Positions 34,779-43,040 of a stretch of 64,000 nucleotides of DNA are shown here, piece after piece; the stretch's first letter is position 1, and every line of letters starts with the position of its first letter. Position numbers and translations under genes: made by a program. The DNA is taken from positions 34,596 through 98,595 of the forward strand of contig DASVPW010000162.1 in the NCBI GenBank assembly GCA_036389455.1, written 5' to 3'. The notes below the pieces were generated by a model. That model was not told where the DNA came from. It was given only the letters and a program-made list of their open reading frames with translations, and did no database searches. The stretch is from JAJKJG01 sp036389455. Lineage in GTDB: Bacteria; Pseudomonadota; Alphaproteobacteria; Rhizobiales; Beijerinckiaceae.

Positions 34779-35714
34779 ATGACGAGCGAAACCGCGTCTC
34801 TCGAGCCTCAGAAATCCTTCCAGGGGCTGATCCTCACGCTGCAGCGGTTCTGGGCCGCCGAGGGCTGCACGATCCTCCAGCCCTACGACATGGAGATGGG
34901 CGCCGGCACCTTCCATCCGGCGACGACGCTCAGGGCGCTCGGCCCCAGGCCCTGGCGCGCCGCCTACGTCCAGCCCTCGCGGCGGCCGAAGGACGGGCGC
35001 TACGGCGAGAACCCCAACCGCTTCCAGCACTACTACCAGTTCCAGGTCATCCTGAAGCCGAACCCGCCGGACCTCCAGGACCTCTACCTCCGCTCGCTTT
35101 CGGCGATCGGCCTCGACCCGCTCCTGCACGACGTGCGCTTCGTCGAGGACGACTGGGAGAGCCCGACGCTCGGCGCCTGGGGTCTCGGCTGGGAGTGCTG
35201 GTGCGACGGCATGGAGGTGTCGCAGTTCACCTACTTCCAGCAGGTCGCGGGCTTCGAGTGCGCGCCGGTCGCGGGCGAGCTGACCTACGGCCTCGAGCGT
35301 CTCGCCATGTACCTGCAGGGGGTCGACAACGGCTTCGAGCTGAACTTCAACGGCCTCGAGGGGCCGGAGAAGGTCACCTACGGCGACGTCTTCTTGCAGG
35401 CCGAGCAGGAATACTCGCGGCACAATTTCGAGCATGCCGACACCGAGATGCTGTTCCGCCATTTCCGCGACGCGGAGGCGGCCTGCCGCAAGTACCTCGA
35501 AGCCGGCGAGCCGCCGCCCGGCTCGAACGAGAGCCGCCACCTCATGGCGCAGCCGGCCTACGACCAGTGCATCAAGGCGAGCCACGTCTTCAACCTCTTG
35601 GACGCCCGCGGCGTGATCTCAGTGACCGAGCGCCAGAGCTACATCCTGCGCGTGCGCGAGCTCGCCAAGGCCTGCGGCGCCGCGTGGCTCAGGACCGTCG
35701 GCGGGGGCGCCTAG
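34779..35714 (+). CDS. glyQ: Glycyl-tRNA synthetase alpha subunit
   Basis: A 311-residue protein with the class II bacterial GlyQ hallmarks: KSFQGLILTLQRFWAAEGCTILQPYDMEMGAGTFHPAT, PNRFQHYYQFQVILKPNP and ELTYGLERLAMYLQG. With GlyS it charges tRNA-Gly. ATG 34779 gives the standard N-terminus; a GTG at 34755 would add eight residues. In this genome glyQ is separated from glyS by 1.8 kb of toxin-antitoxin-type genes. Confidence 0.97.
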   Translation: MTSETASLEPQKSFQGLILTLQRFWAAEGCTILQPYDMEMGAGTFHPATTLRALGPRPWRAAYVQPSRRPKDGRYGENPNRFQHYYQFQVILKPNPPDLQDLYLRSLSAIGLDPLLHDVRFVEDDWESPTLGAWGLGWECWCDGMEVSQFTYFQQVAGFECAPVAGELTYGLERLAMYLQGVDNGFELNFNGLEGPEKVTYGDVFLQAEQEYSRHNFEHADTEMLFRHFRDAEAACRKYLEAGEPPPGSNESRHLMAQPAYDQCIKASHVFNLLDARGVISVTERQSYILRVRELAKACGAAWLRTVGGGA

Positions 35715-36046
35715 ACGATCTCAACCACGCGCTCTCCGCTTTCGAGGGCGGAGACGATCTGGGGGATTGCGGGCTCGAGCGCGCGCCAGAGCGCATCGTT
35801 GGTGACATTCCCGATCCTCACCCAGATCACCGGCGGCCCCGCGGCATTGCGGCGCGCGAGCGCCACGAAATCCTCGTCCTTGGTGATCAGCACGGCCGCG
35901 CTCGCAGCCGCGTGCGACCAGATCGCCTCGTCGGGCGCCCCTCCCAAGCCGATCCGATTGACATGATTGGCCTCGTGCCCGAGCGCCGAAAGGCGCTTGG
36001 CCAGTCCCGGCGGCAGCTGGGCGTCGACGAGGAAGCGCAGGCTCAC
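35711..36046 (-). CDS. DUF5615 PIN-like protein, candidate toxin
   Basis: A 111-residue protein with the PIN-like pattern FLVDAQLPPGLAKRL, HEANHVNRIGLGGAPDEAIW and VLITKDEDFVALA. The Asp residues at positions 8 and in TKDEDF fit a PIN nuclease site. It overlaps the DUF433 gene by four bases, which is the usual pairing for these two families, and overlaps the 3' end of glyQ by four bases on the other strand. Confidence 0.87.
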   Translation of the reverse strand: MSLRFLVDAQLPPGLAKRLSALGHEANHVNRIGLGGAPDEAIWSHAAASAAVLITKDEDFVALARRNAAGPPVIWVRIGNVTNDALWRALEPAIPQIVSALESGERVVEIV

Positions 36047-36288
36047 GCCGCGTTGATGACCCGGTGGTCGGCCGCCTCGGCCGCATAGGCGAGCGCCGCT
36101 GAGAGGTCGTCATCGGTGAGGTAATCGTAATCCGCCAGGATCTCGGCCCGGCTCGCGCCGTGCGCCATCATGGCGACGATGTCGGACACGCGCATGCGCG
36201 TCCCGCGGATGCAGGGGCGGCCGCCGCAGATCTGCGGATCGACGGAGATGCGGTCGGGCAGGCCGGCTGCGGATGGCTTTATCGTCAT
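36043..36288 (-). CDS. DUF433 antitoxin-like protein
   Basis: An 81-residue protein: DRISVDPQICGGRPCIRGTRMRVSDIVAMMAHGASRAEILADY is the DUF433 winged-helix signature. It precedes and overlaps the DUF5615 gene, so it should bind its PIN-like partner and repress the pair. The pair looks intact. Confidence 0.88.
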   Translation of the reverse strand: MTIKPSAAGLPDRISVDPQICGGRPCIRGTRMRVSDIVAMMAHGASRAEILADYDYLTDDDLSAALAYAAEAADHRVINAA

Positions 36289-36384
36289 GGCCGGAGGATT
36301 GCAGCGTGGCCCGCGATGCGTCAACAAGCGATTCGAACGCCGCCGGCTTGCGCGGCATGGTTCGTGAGACAAGGAAGCAGCCGC

Positions 36385-36819
36385 ATGACCGTAAGGGCCG
36401 AGCGCCACATCCGCATTGCGGTCGCGCGGGTCGCCTACGACCTCGTGCTCACCGCGACGACCGACGCCGGAGTCGCGAAGCTCACGGGCACGGGGCGCGT
36501 CATCCACCACCGCACCGGCGAGGTGCTGGAGGAGCTCGGCGAGATCGACTTCACGGTCTGGGGCTCGACCACCGAGCAGCTGAAGGTGCGGGCCAAGACC
36601 TGGCCGAAGCACTTCGACTACGTCAAGGGCGACTACTTCGGCGTCGCGACCGCGGGCGACCACCGCTTCGACATCTTCGTCTCGGGCGAGCGCTTCATGC
36701 GCCTCCTCGACCTCGCCCACGGCTCACGGCGGGCCGTGTTCACCATCCGCTGCGAGGTCTCCGCCGACGGGCGGGTGGACTTGGTGCGCGAGATGGAGAT
36801 CTCGGCCGCAAGGGGGTGA
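36385..36819 (+). CDS. Conserved-looking hypothetical protein, 144 residues
   Basis: Begins at ATG 36385 with AAGGAAG upstream. The sequence reads as a compact alpha/beta protein without signal peptide or membrane helices (ASTTEQLKVRAKTW region, then FDYVKGDYFGVATAGDHRFDIFVSGERF). Codon usage matches its neighbours, which supports it being real. No family recognised. Followed by a repeat hairpin. Confidence 0.65.
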   Translation: MTVRAERHIRIAVARVAYDLVLTATTDAGVAKLTGTGRVIHHRTGEVLEELGEIDFTVWGSTTEQLKVRAKTWPKHFDYVKGDYFGVATAGDHRFDIFVSGERFMRLLDLAHGSRRAVFTIRCEVSADGRVDLVREMEISAARG

Positions 36820-36829
36820 GGCTCTGATC

Positions 36830-36858
36830 CTCTCCCACTGCGCGGGGGAGGATCAGCG
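36830..36858. repeat. Hairpin of the CCTCTCCCGC repeat family, inside the RelE-like remnant
   Basis: TGATCCTCTCCC and GGGGGAGGATCA form 12-bp arms with one mismatch-tolerant end, and the trailing TCAGCGTGAGG resembles the TTAGGGTGAGG that follows the arm at 26517. It lies where the reading frame of a RelE/ParE-like toxin should continue. Confidence 0.65.
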
Positions 36859-36967
36859 TGAGGCGCAGTGCCTTTCGAAAGCTCTTTCTTAAACCTCGCG
36901 ACGAGGCCGACGCGCAAGACGAGCACCACGAGCGGTCGAACTCGACGCGCCAGCGCGGCCCGCTCAC
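36859..36967 (-). pseudogene. RelE/ParE-like toxin remnant, truncated by a repeat
   Basis: A GTG at 36967 overlaps the antitoxin stop by four bases, as expected for a toxin start. The first residues, MSGPRWRVEFDRS, are typical of RelE; the next bases read RFKKELSKG in another frame, suggesting a frameshift, and the repeat hairpin at 36830-36858 then ends all similarity. Only about 30 codons of a ~90-codon gene remain. Confidence 0.6.
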
Positions 36968-37173
36968 CCGGCGTCAAGCTCGCTTTCGAGCGTCTCCAGG
37001 CTCACGTGGCCGCGCCGGCGCTTCAGGCGCTCGCGGGCGAGGTGCGCGTCCTCGAGATCATCCAGATGTCTCAGGATGGCTTCGCGGGCGTAGTAGCTCT
37101 TGGTGCGGCCCGTCTTGCGGGCGAGCGCCCCGAGCCGGCTCTCGATGTCTTCCGGCAGCCGCAGGGCAAGCAT
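36964..37173 (-). CDS. Ribbon-helix-helix antitoxin (RelB/CopG type), orphaned
   Basis: A 69-residue protein starting MLALRLPEDIESRLGALARKTGRTKSYYAREAI, the standard beginning of this antitoxin family, followed by LRHLDDLEDAHLARERL. ATG 37173 is preferred over ATG 37212 because it opens the conserved domain and has GAGG upstream. Its toxin partner is degraded, so the protein may survive only as a repressor. Confidence 0.85.
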   Translation of the reverse strand: MLALRLPEDIESRLGALARKTGRTKSYYAREAILRHLDDLEDAHLARERLKRRRGHVSLETLESELDAG

Positions 37174-37295
37174 CTCGCGAGTCCTCTTTCGCTTAAATCG
37201 TGGGCGATGCAACGCCGACGCGGTCCGGGTTCAGACAGATGTGAGACGATGAGCGCTCCTGGCGAGATCCCGCCTCGAGCGCATGGATGAGGATT

Positions 37296-37383
37296 TTTCG
37301 GCGGCAGGGGTCGTGTCAAGGATCAAGACCGCCGAAGGCGGCGGGCCTTCGGCCCGTCCTTGACACGACCCCTGCCGCCGAAA
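37296..37383. repeat. 27-bp perfect inverted repeat before glyS
   Basis: Arms 37296-37322 and 37357-37383 are exact reverse complements (left arm begins TTTCGGCGGCAGGGGTCGTG). The 34-base loop itself holds two small hairpins, CCGCC-GAA-GGCGG and CGGGCC-TT-CGGCCCG. It occupies the middle of the 356-base gap between the antitoxin and glyS; nothing else was seen in that gap. Confidence 0.9.
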
Positions 37384-37529
37384 CACGAAGCTTCCATGCG
37401 ATCGACGGACGACTCCGCACGCCGTCTCGGATTGACTGAACCAGCACAGACGCTTGCCGTCCTGGACACGGCTGCCCGGGCGCTCTACGAGCCTCGCATC
37501 CCAAGCGCTCAAGCCTCCCGACCGGACGA

Positions 37530-39920
37530 ATGCCCGATCTCCTGCTCGAACTCTTTTCGGAAGAAATCCCCGCGCGCATGCAGCGCCGCGCCGCGGAGGA
37601 CCTGAAGAAGCTCGTCACCAACGCGCTCGTCGAGCGCGGCTTTCCTTATGAGGGCGCCAAGGCCTATGCGACGCCGCGGCGGCTCGCGCTCAACGTCGTG
37701 GGCCTGCCAGCGAAGGGCCGGGACGTGCGCGAGGAGCGGAAAGGGCCGAAGGTCGGCGCGCCCGACAACGCCGTCCAGGGCTTCCTGCGCAGCGCCGGCC
37801 TCGCCTCCATCGATCAGGCCCGCATCGAGAAGGACCCGAAGAAAGGCGAGTTCTACGTCGCCGTGATCGAGCGCCCGGGCCGGCCGACGCCGGAGGTGCT
37901 CTCCGAGGTGCTGCCGGGCATCCTCAAGAATTTCCCGTGGCCGAAGAGCATGCGCTGGGGCGCGGCCTCGGCCGAGCCGGGCTCCTTGCGCTGGGTGCGC
38001 CCGCTCCATGCGATCGTCTGCACCTTCGGTCCCGAGACCGAGACGCCGGAGGTGGTGCCGTTCACGGTCGAGGGCATCTCTTCCGGCGACGCGACCCGCG
38101 GCCACCGCTTCATGGCGCCCGAGCCGATCCGGGTGCGCCGCTTTTCCGACTACGCGGCTTCGCTGGAGCGGGCGCGCGTCGTGCTCGACGCCGACCGGCG
38201 CAAGGACATCGTCCTCAACGAGGCCAGGAACCTCGCCTTCGCGCGCGGCCTCGACCTCGTCGAGGACGAGGGGCTTCTTGAGGAGGTCGCCGGGCTCGTC
38301 GAGTGGCCGGTCGTGCTCATGGGCGCGTTCGACGAAGCCTTCCTGGAGATCCCGCCCGAGGTCATCCGCGCGACGATCCGGGCGAACCAGAAGTGCTTCG
38401 TGCTGCGGGAATCCCCCTCCCCCTTGCGGGGAGGGGTAGGGGTGGGGGTCGCAGGGTCGGACGGGGACCTGTCCGACCGTGGCCCTGCGGCTGATACAGC
38501 GCGCCCGCCGTTGACACTGGACTCCAGGCCCGCGACCCCCACCCCCAACCCCTCCCCGCAAGGGGGAGGGGAACAGGGCCGCCTCTCCAACAGCTTCATC
38601 CTCGTCGCGAACCTCGAGGCGAAGGACGGCGGCGCCGCGATCGTTTCCGGCAACGAGCGCGTGGTGCGGGCGCGGCTCTCCGACGCCAAGTTCTTCTGGG
38701 AGACCGACCGCAAGGTGCCGCTGGAGGGCCGGCTCGGGAAGCTGGAAAAGATCGTGTTCCACGAGAAGCTCGGCACGCAGGGCGAGCGCGTCGAGCGCAT
38801 CGCGGCGCTCGCGAAGGAGCTCGCGCCCGTCGTCGGCGCCGATCCCGAAAAAGCCGAGCGCGCGGCGCGACTCGCCAAGGCCGACCTCGTCACCGAGATG
38901 GTGGGCGAGTTCCCCGAGCTGCAGGGCCTCATGGGCCGCTATTACGCTTCGCTGCAAGGCGAGGATTCTTCCGTCGCCGCGGCACTGGAGGAGCACTACA
39001 AGCCGCTTGGCCCCTCCGACCGCGTCCCCACCGACCCGGTCTCCGTCGCGGTCGCGCTTGCCGATAAGATCGACACCCTCGTCGGCTTCTGGGCCATCGA
39101 CGAGAAGCCGACCGGCTCGAAGGATCCATATGCGCTGCGAAGGGCGGCGCTGGGGGTGATCAGGTTGGTGTTGGATAATGCGGCACGCATTCAGTTTTGG
39201 CCGCCTTTAAAGTCCGCCGGCGCGCGTGTTGCGGATCACATCAGGGATCCTGAGCTCGAAAGAGAATTCGAATTGGCTGGAGAACTTGAGGAGCGCCTGG
39301 GAGGCTCATTGATAGATCGAGTTATCGAACGTGATCTATCGATTCAAAGCGAAACGTTCGAAAGGTCGGAAGATAAGAGGCTGAAAGTCTTAACCGACCT
39401 CCTCTCCTTCTTCGCCGATCGCCTCAAGGTCCACCTCCGCGAGCAGGGGGCGCGGCACGACCTCATCGATGCGGTGTTCGCGCTGCCGGGGCAGGACGAT
39501 CTTTTGATGGTCGTGCGGCGGGTCGAGGCGCTGGGGCGGTTCCTGGAGACGGAGGACGGCCGGAATCTCCTCGCCGGCTACCGCCGCGCCGCCAACATCC
39601 TGCGCATCGAGGAGAAGAAGGACTCTTTGAGCTACGACACCGCGCCTGACATCGGGCTCCTGCGCCAGCCCGAGGAGCTTTCTCTCTGGGAGGCGCTGGT
39701 GCGCGAGGGCGAGGCGGCGCGGGGCGCCGTCCTCCAAGAAAATTTCGAAGGCGCCATGCTGGCGCTCTCGCGCCTGCGCCCCGCGGTCGACGCCTTCTTC
39801 GACAAGGTCACGGTCAACGCCGACGATCCCTCGCTTCGCGAGAACCGCCTCAAGCTCCTCAACGCCCTTCGCGCCGCGACCCGCGAGGTGGCGGATTTCT
39901 CGAAGATCGAGGGCGCGTGA
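37530..39920 (+). CDS. glyS: Glycyl-tRNA synthetase beta subunit, with an in-frame repeat insertion
   Basis: A 796-residue GlyS (E. coli has 689). It begins PDLLLELFSEEIPARMQRRA and contains the expected HD-like and anticodon-binding regions (VVSGNERVVRARLSDAKFFWE; KADLVTEMVGEFPELQGLMGRYY; DPYALRRAALGVIRLVL). Between KCFVLRE and NSFILVANLEA, where the family has a short loop, about 53-58 residues starting SPSPLRGGVGVG are encoded by the palindrome at 38414-38571. Codon and base composition drop sharply at about 39150-39405 (see findings). It joins GlyQ as the alpha2-beta2 enzyme. Confidence 0.95.
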   Translation: MPDLLLELFSEEIPARMQRRAAEDLKKLVTNALVERGFPYEGAKAYATPRRLALNVVGLPAKGRDVREERKGPKVGAPDNAVQGFLRSAGLASIDQARIEKDPKKGEFYVAVIERPGRPTPEVLSEVLPGILKNFPWPKSMRWGAASAEPGSLRWVRPLHAIVCTFGPETETPEVVPFTVEGISSGDATRGHRFMAPEPIRVRRFSDYAASLERARVVLDADRRKDIVLNEARNLAFARGLDLVEDEGLLEEVAGLVEWPVVLMGAFDEAFLEIPPEVIRATIRANQKCFVLRESPSPLRGGVGVGVAGSDGDLSDRGPAADTARPPLTLDSRPATPTPNPSPQGGGEQGRLSNSFILVANLEAKDGGAAIVSGNERVVRARLSDAKFFWETDRKVPLEGRLGKLEKIVFHEKLGTQGERVERIAALAKELAPVVGADPEKAERAARLAKADLVTEMVGEFPELQGLMGRYYASLQGEDSSVAAALEEHYKPLGPSDRVPTDPVSVAVALADKIDTLVGFWAIDEKPTGSKDPYALRRAALGVIRLVLDNAARIQFWPPLKSAGARVADHIRDPELEREFELAGELEERLGGSLIDRVIERDLSIQSETFERSEDKRLKVLTDLLSFFADRLKVHLREQGARHDLIDAVFALPGQDDLLMVVRRVEALGRFLETEDGRNLLAGYRRAANILRIEEKKDSLSYDTAPDIGLLRQPEELSLWEALVREGEAARGAVLQENFEGAMLALSRLRPAVDAFFDKVTVNADDPSLRENRLKLLNALRAATREVADFSKIEGA
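38414..38571. repeat. Palindromic element inserted in frame inside glyS
   Basis: Near-perfect 39/40-bp arms: CCCCTCCCCCTTGCGGGGAG at 38414 pairs with CTCCCCGCAAGGGGGAGGGG ending at 38571, with one indel. Inside is another hairpin, GTCGGAC / GTCCGAC. The reading frame of glyS is open through it. Confidence 0.92.
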
Positions 39921-39966
39921 CCGAAGGGCCGAGGCCTCCTCCTGCACTCTCCCGGATAAGGGTTCT

Positions 39967-40017
39967 CCCCTCACCCGCTCGGCTTCGCCGGGTCGGCCTC
40001 TCCCGCAAGGGGAGAGG
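39967..40017. repeat. Half-element of the CCTCTCCCGC repeat family after glyS
   Basis: CCCCTCACCCGCTCGGCTTC followed by CCTCTCCCGCAAGGGGAGAGG; this is the right half of the element at 26515. It lies between the convergent glyS and ispE genes. Confidence 0.7.
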
Positions 40018-40022
40018 CGAGC

Positions 40023-40895
40023 TCAGCGCAGGCTCGTGGCCTTGACCCACCAGCCGGGGCGCGCCCGGCCGATCGCCTTCGCGGCGGCGGCCGAGGCGGC
40101 GCAGCCATCGAAGAGCCCGAACACCGTGGCGCCGGAGCCCGACATGCGGGAAAGAAGGCAGCCCTCCTGGGCGCGCATCAGCGCGAGCGCCTCGCCGACG
40201 GCGGGCGCGAGCCCGGTCGCGGCGGGCTCGAGGTCGTTGCGCGCCGCCCGCAGGTCGCTGAGGAGCGCGGCCATGTCCATGGACGGCCCGATCTCGGGAT
40301 GAGGGGCGCCCCCCCTGCCCTCCCCCGGCGCAAGGCCGAGCGCTTGAAAGACGTCCGCGGTCGCGACCGGGACGCCGGGGTTCGCCAGCACCGCGAAGAG
40401 GCGCGGGAGCCGCAGGGGCGGTCCCAGCGCCTCGCCGGCCCCGCCCATCATGCGGGCGCGCGGATCGAGGCAGGCCGGCACGTCGGCCCCCGTGGCGCGC
40501 GCCGCGTCGCGGACCGCTGGATCGCCCGGCGGAAGGCCGTTGCGGCGGGCGAGGAGCCGCAAGGCGGCGGCGGCGTCGGAGGAGCCGCCGCCGAGGCCGG
40601 CCGCGACCGGCAGGCGCTTCGTCAGGCGGAAGGCGCCGGCGGCGAGGCCCGGGACGCGCGCGGCGAGCGCCCGCGCGGCCTCGAGGACGAGATTGTCGTC
40701 GTCCGCCCCGCTCGCGGCGGCGGTCGGGCCGGCGACGGCGAGCGCGAGGCGCGGCCCCGGCGCGAGACTCAAGGAATCGCCGGTGCCTGCGAAGGCGACG
40801 AGGCTTTTAAGGTCGTGATAGCCGTCGGGGCGGCGCCCCAGCACGTGGAGGGTCAGGTTGACCTTGGCGGGCGCGCGGGCGGTGAGGGGTTGCAT
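40023..40895 (-). CDS. ispE: 4-Diphosphocytidyl-2-C-methyl-D-erythritol kinase
   Basis: A 290-residue GHMP kinase: APAKVNLTLHVLGRRPDGYHDL at the N-terminus and the phosphate loop LPVAAGLGGGSSDAAAALRLL are diagnostic of IspE; MSGSGATVFGLF is the third GHMP motif. It phosphorylates CDP-methylerythritol in the non-mevalonate isoprenoid pathway. ATG 40895 is used; ATG 40901 two codons upstream is equally possible. Confidence 0.96.
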   Translation of the reverse strand: MQPLTARAPAKVNLTLHVLGRRPDGYHDLKSLVAFAGTGDSLSLAPGPRLALAVAGPTAAASGADDDNLVLEAARALAARVPGLAAGAFRLTKRLPVAAGLGGGSSDAAAALRLLARRNGLPPGDPAVRDAARATGADVPACLDPRARMMGGAGEALGPPLRLPRLFAVLANPGVPVATADVFQALGLAPGEGRGGAPHPEIGPSMDMAALLSDLRAARNDLEPAATGLAPAVGEALALMRAQEGCLLSRMSGSGATVFGLFDGCAASAAAAKAIGRARPGWWVKATSLR

Positions 40896-40916
40896 GCCCA
40901 TTTTGGGACATCACAA

Positions 40917-41089
40917 ATCTCCTCATGCTGAGGTGCGAGGCCGCAGGCCGAGCCTCGAAGCACGCACCGGAGGCTCGGCGCTGCATCGACAGGGTGCCGT
41001 CCTTCGAGGCTCGCTTCGCTCGCACCTCAGGATGAGGGCTTCAGAGGGTGGCCCTAACCCCCTCTCAGCATGAGGGGCTTGGGAGAATG
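40917..41089. repeat. Palindromic repeat, CCTCATGCTGAGGTGC family, copy 2
   Basis: Closely matches 3197-3331, with the same outer arms and inner AGCCTCGAAGCACGCACC. After the main element a partial second copy (CCTCTCAGCATGAGGGG, then CTTGGGAGAATG) repeats the end sequence seen before the binding-protein gene. It fills the gap between ispE and the TPR gene. Confidence 0.88.
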
Positions 41090-41100
41090 TGCGGCAGTTC

Positions 41101-42891
41101 TTATCCCCCGCTCTTCTGGAGCGCGCTTTCGGCCTTCGGGGTCTCGTCCAGGCCCTGCTCGAGCTTCTTCACGATCTTCGGCAGGTCGTCGTCGTCGGGG
41201 CTCGAGTCCTTGGCGTGCTGCCACTGGAAGCGCGCCTCGAGGTGGCGGCCGACCTTCCAGTAGGCGTCGCCGAGGTGGTCGTTGATGACCGGGTCGCCGG
41301 GCTTCAGCTCGACCGCCTTCTCGAGCTCCTTGACGGCCTCCTCGTGGTGGCCGAGGCGGAAGTGGGCCCAGCCCAAGCTGTCGATGATCATGCCGTCGCG
41401 CGGGGCGATCTCGACGGCGCGCTTCAGCATCCTGAAGGCCTCGTCGATGTTGACGTTCTGGTCGACCCAGGAATAGGCGAGGTAGTTCAGCACCTGGGCC
41501 TTGGCGTTCGGCAGGCTGTCGGGCACGAGCTCGAGCGCCTTCTTGAGGTCGGCCTCGGCCTTGGCCCACTCCTTCGCCCGCTCGTAGGCCGAGCCGCGGT
41601 AGTAGAAGACGCTCCAGTGGCTGCGGTCCGGCGTGCCGATGCGGTCGATCGCCTTCGTGTAGGTCGCGGCGGCCTCGGCGTACTTCTTGCGCGAGCGCTG
41701 GACGTTGCCGAGCGCCATGATGACCTCGACGTCGTCCGGGCGCTTCTGCATCAGGCGCTCGAGCTGGGCCACGGCCTCGTCGCCCTTGCCCATCTGCTCG
41801 AGGTTGAGGCCGATCTGGATCTCGGCGGTCTGGCGGATCGGCGAGCCCTCGGGGATGCGCGCGAAGATCTCGTTCGCGCGGTCGAGCTGCTTCAGGCGCT
41901 CGAACACGTCGGCGAGGGTCACGAGCGCCAGCGGGTGCTCCGGGTTGAGGTGGAGCGCGAGGCGCAGATAGACGATCGCCGGCAGCTCGTCGCCCTGCGA
42001 GTTGCCGGCGGCGCCGAGCCCGTAGAGCACCTCGCCGGCGCCCTCCTGCGCGGTCGCGACGAGGGCCGGGAGCGGGCGGCCGCCCTTGAGCTGCTCGACC
42101 GCGTCCTTGACGATCGGGTGGCGGGGCAGCACCTGCTCGAACGCCGCGTAGGTCGAAAGCGCCGCGTCCCTCTGGCCGCGCCTAGCCTGGAGGCGGGCGT
42201 AGGCGTCGACGATCCGAAGCGTGTTGCGCTCGGCCTCGTAGGCGACTTTAAGGCGCTTCTCGGCTTCCGCGGCGTTGCCGACGAGGTCGGCGATGAGGCC
42301 GGCGTGGTAGTCGCGGAACACCGCGTAGGCGCGCTCGCCTTTCAGCTTGTCGACGGTCTCGAGCGCCCTCTTGCCGTCGCCCGCGCCGGCATGGGCCCAG
42401 GCCGTGATGAGGGTCGCGGTGAGGTCGGCGGCGCGGCCGCGCCCGCCCTTGGCGAGGTGGGCCCGGGCGGCCGCGTACTGCTTGGCCTTCAGGAACTTCA
42501 CCCCGAGCGCGAGGTGCGCGAGGCCGTTGGCGCTGTCGCGGGCGACGACCCGCTCGGCCAAGCGGAAGGCGTCCGGCATGGCGCCGTCGGCCAGAAAGGC
42601 CACGAAGGCGCGCTCCAGCACCTCCGGATTGCGCGGGTCGCCCCTCAGGGTCTCGCGGTAGTAGCTCGCCGCGGCCGCGGTGTCGCGCAGCGCGCCGGCG
42701 ATGTAGGCGGCGAGGAAGTTGCCTTCGAGGCTCGAGGCGCGCTCGAACGGCGCCGGCGCCGGCGCGCGGGGCGAGAGGCTCCGGGCCGCGGCCGCGGGCG
42801 AGGCGACGGCGCAGGCCGCGGACACCAGGAGCGCCGGCAGGGCGCGGGCGCTAAAGGCGCGGGCGAGAAGGCTCTTCGTCGAAAGAGGCAC
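41101..42891 (-). CDS. Exported tetratricopeptide-repeat protein
   Basis: A 596-residue protein with a signal peptide (LPALLVSAACAVASPAAAA) and many TPR units across nearly its whole length; the clearest are near residues 430-570 (SVFYYRGSAYERAKEWAKAEADLKKALEL, LGWAHFRLGHHEEAVKELEKAVELKPGD, LGDAYWKVGRHLEARFQWQHAKD). It is probably periplasmic or outer-membrane-associated and holds other proteins together. I start at the GTG 42891, which opens the signal peptide; a longer frame reaches 43047. The gene lies upstream of ispE on the same strand, a neighbourhood I know from other alphaproteobacteria. Confidence 0.87.
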   Translation of the reverse strand: MPLSTKSLLARAFSARALPALLVSAACAVASPAAAARSLSPRAPAPAPFERASSLEGNFLAAYIAGALRDTAAAASYYRETLRGDPRNPEVLERAFVAFLADGAMPDAFRLAERVVARDSANGLAHLALGVKFLKAKQYAAARAHLAKGGRGRAADLTATLITAWAHAGAGDGKRALETVDKLKGERAYAVFRDYHAGLIADLVGNAAEAEKRLKVAYEAERNTLRIVDAYARLQARRGQRDAALSTYAAFEQVLPRHPIVKDAVEQLKGGRPLPALVATAQEGAGEVLYGLGAAGNSQGDELPAIVYLRLALHLNPEHPLALVTLADVFERLKQLDRANEIFARIPEGSPIRQTAEIQIGLNLEQMGKGDEAVAQLERLMQKRPDDVEVIMALGNVQRSRKKYAEAAATYTKAIDRIGTPDRSHWSVFYYRGSAYERAKEWAKAEADLKKALELVPDSLPNAKAQVLNYLAYSWVDQNVNIDEAFRMLKRAVEIAPRDGMIIDSLGWAHFRLGHHEEAVKELEKAVELKPGDPVINDHLGDAYWKVGRHLEARFQWQHAKDSSPDDDDLPKIVKKLEQGLDETPKAESALQKSGG

Positions 42892-43040
42892 GAGGTTCGG
42901 CTCCAGGGTGAGTCGCGCCGGGCGCCCTCGAGGGCCGGCCCGCAAATCGGCGCGCACAATGGACGCTGTCAACCAGCACCGCAAGGCGAAAGGATGGCGC
43001 CGTGGAACCTCTCCCCACCTCGTCATCCTCGGCCCCAACG

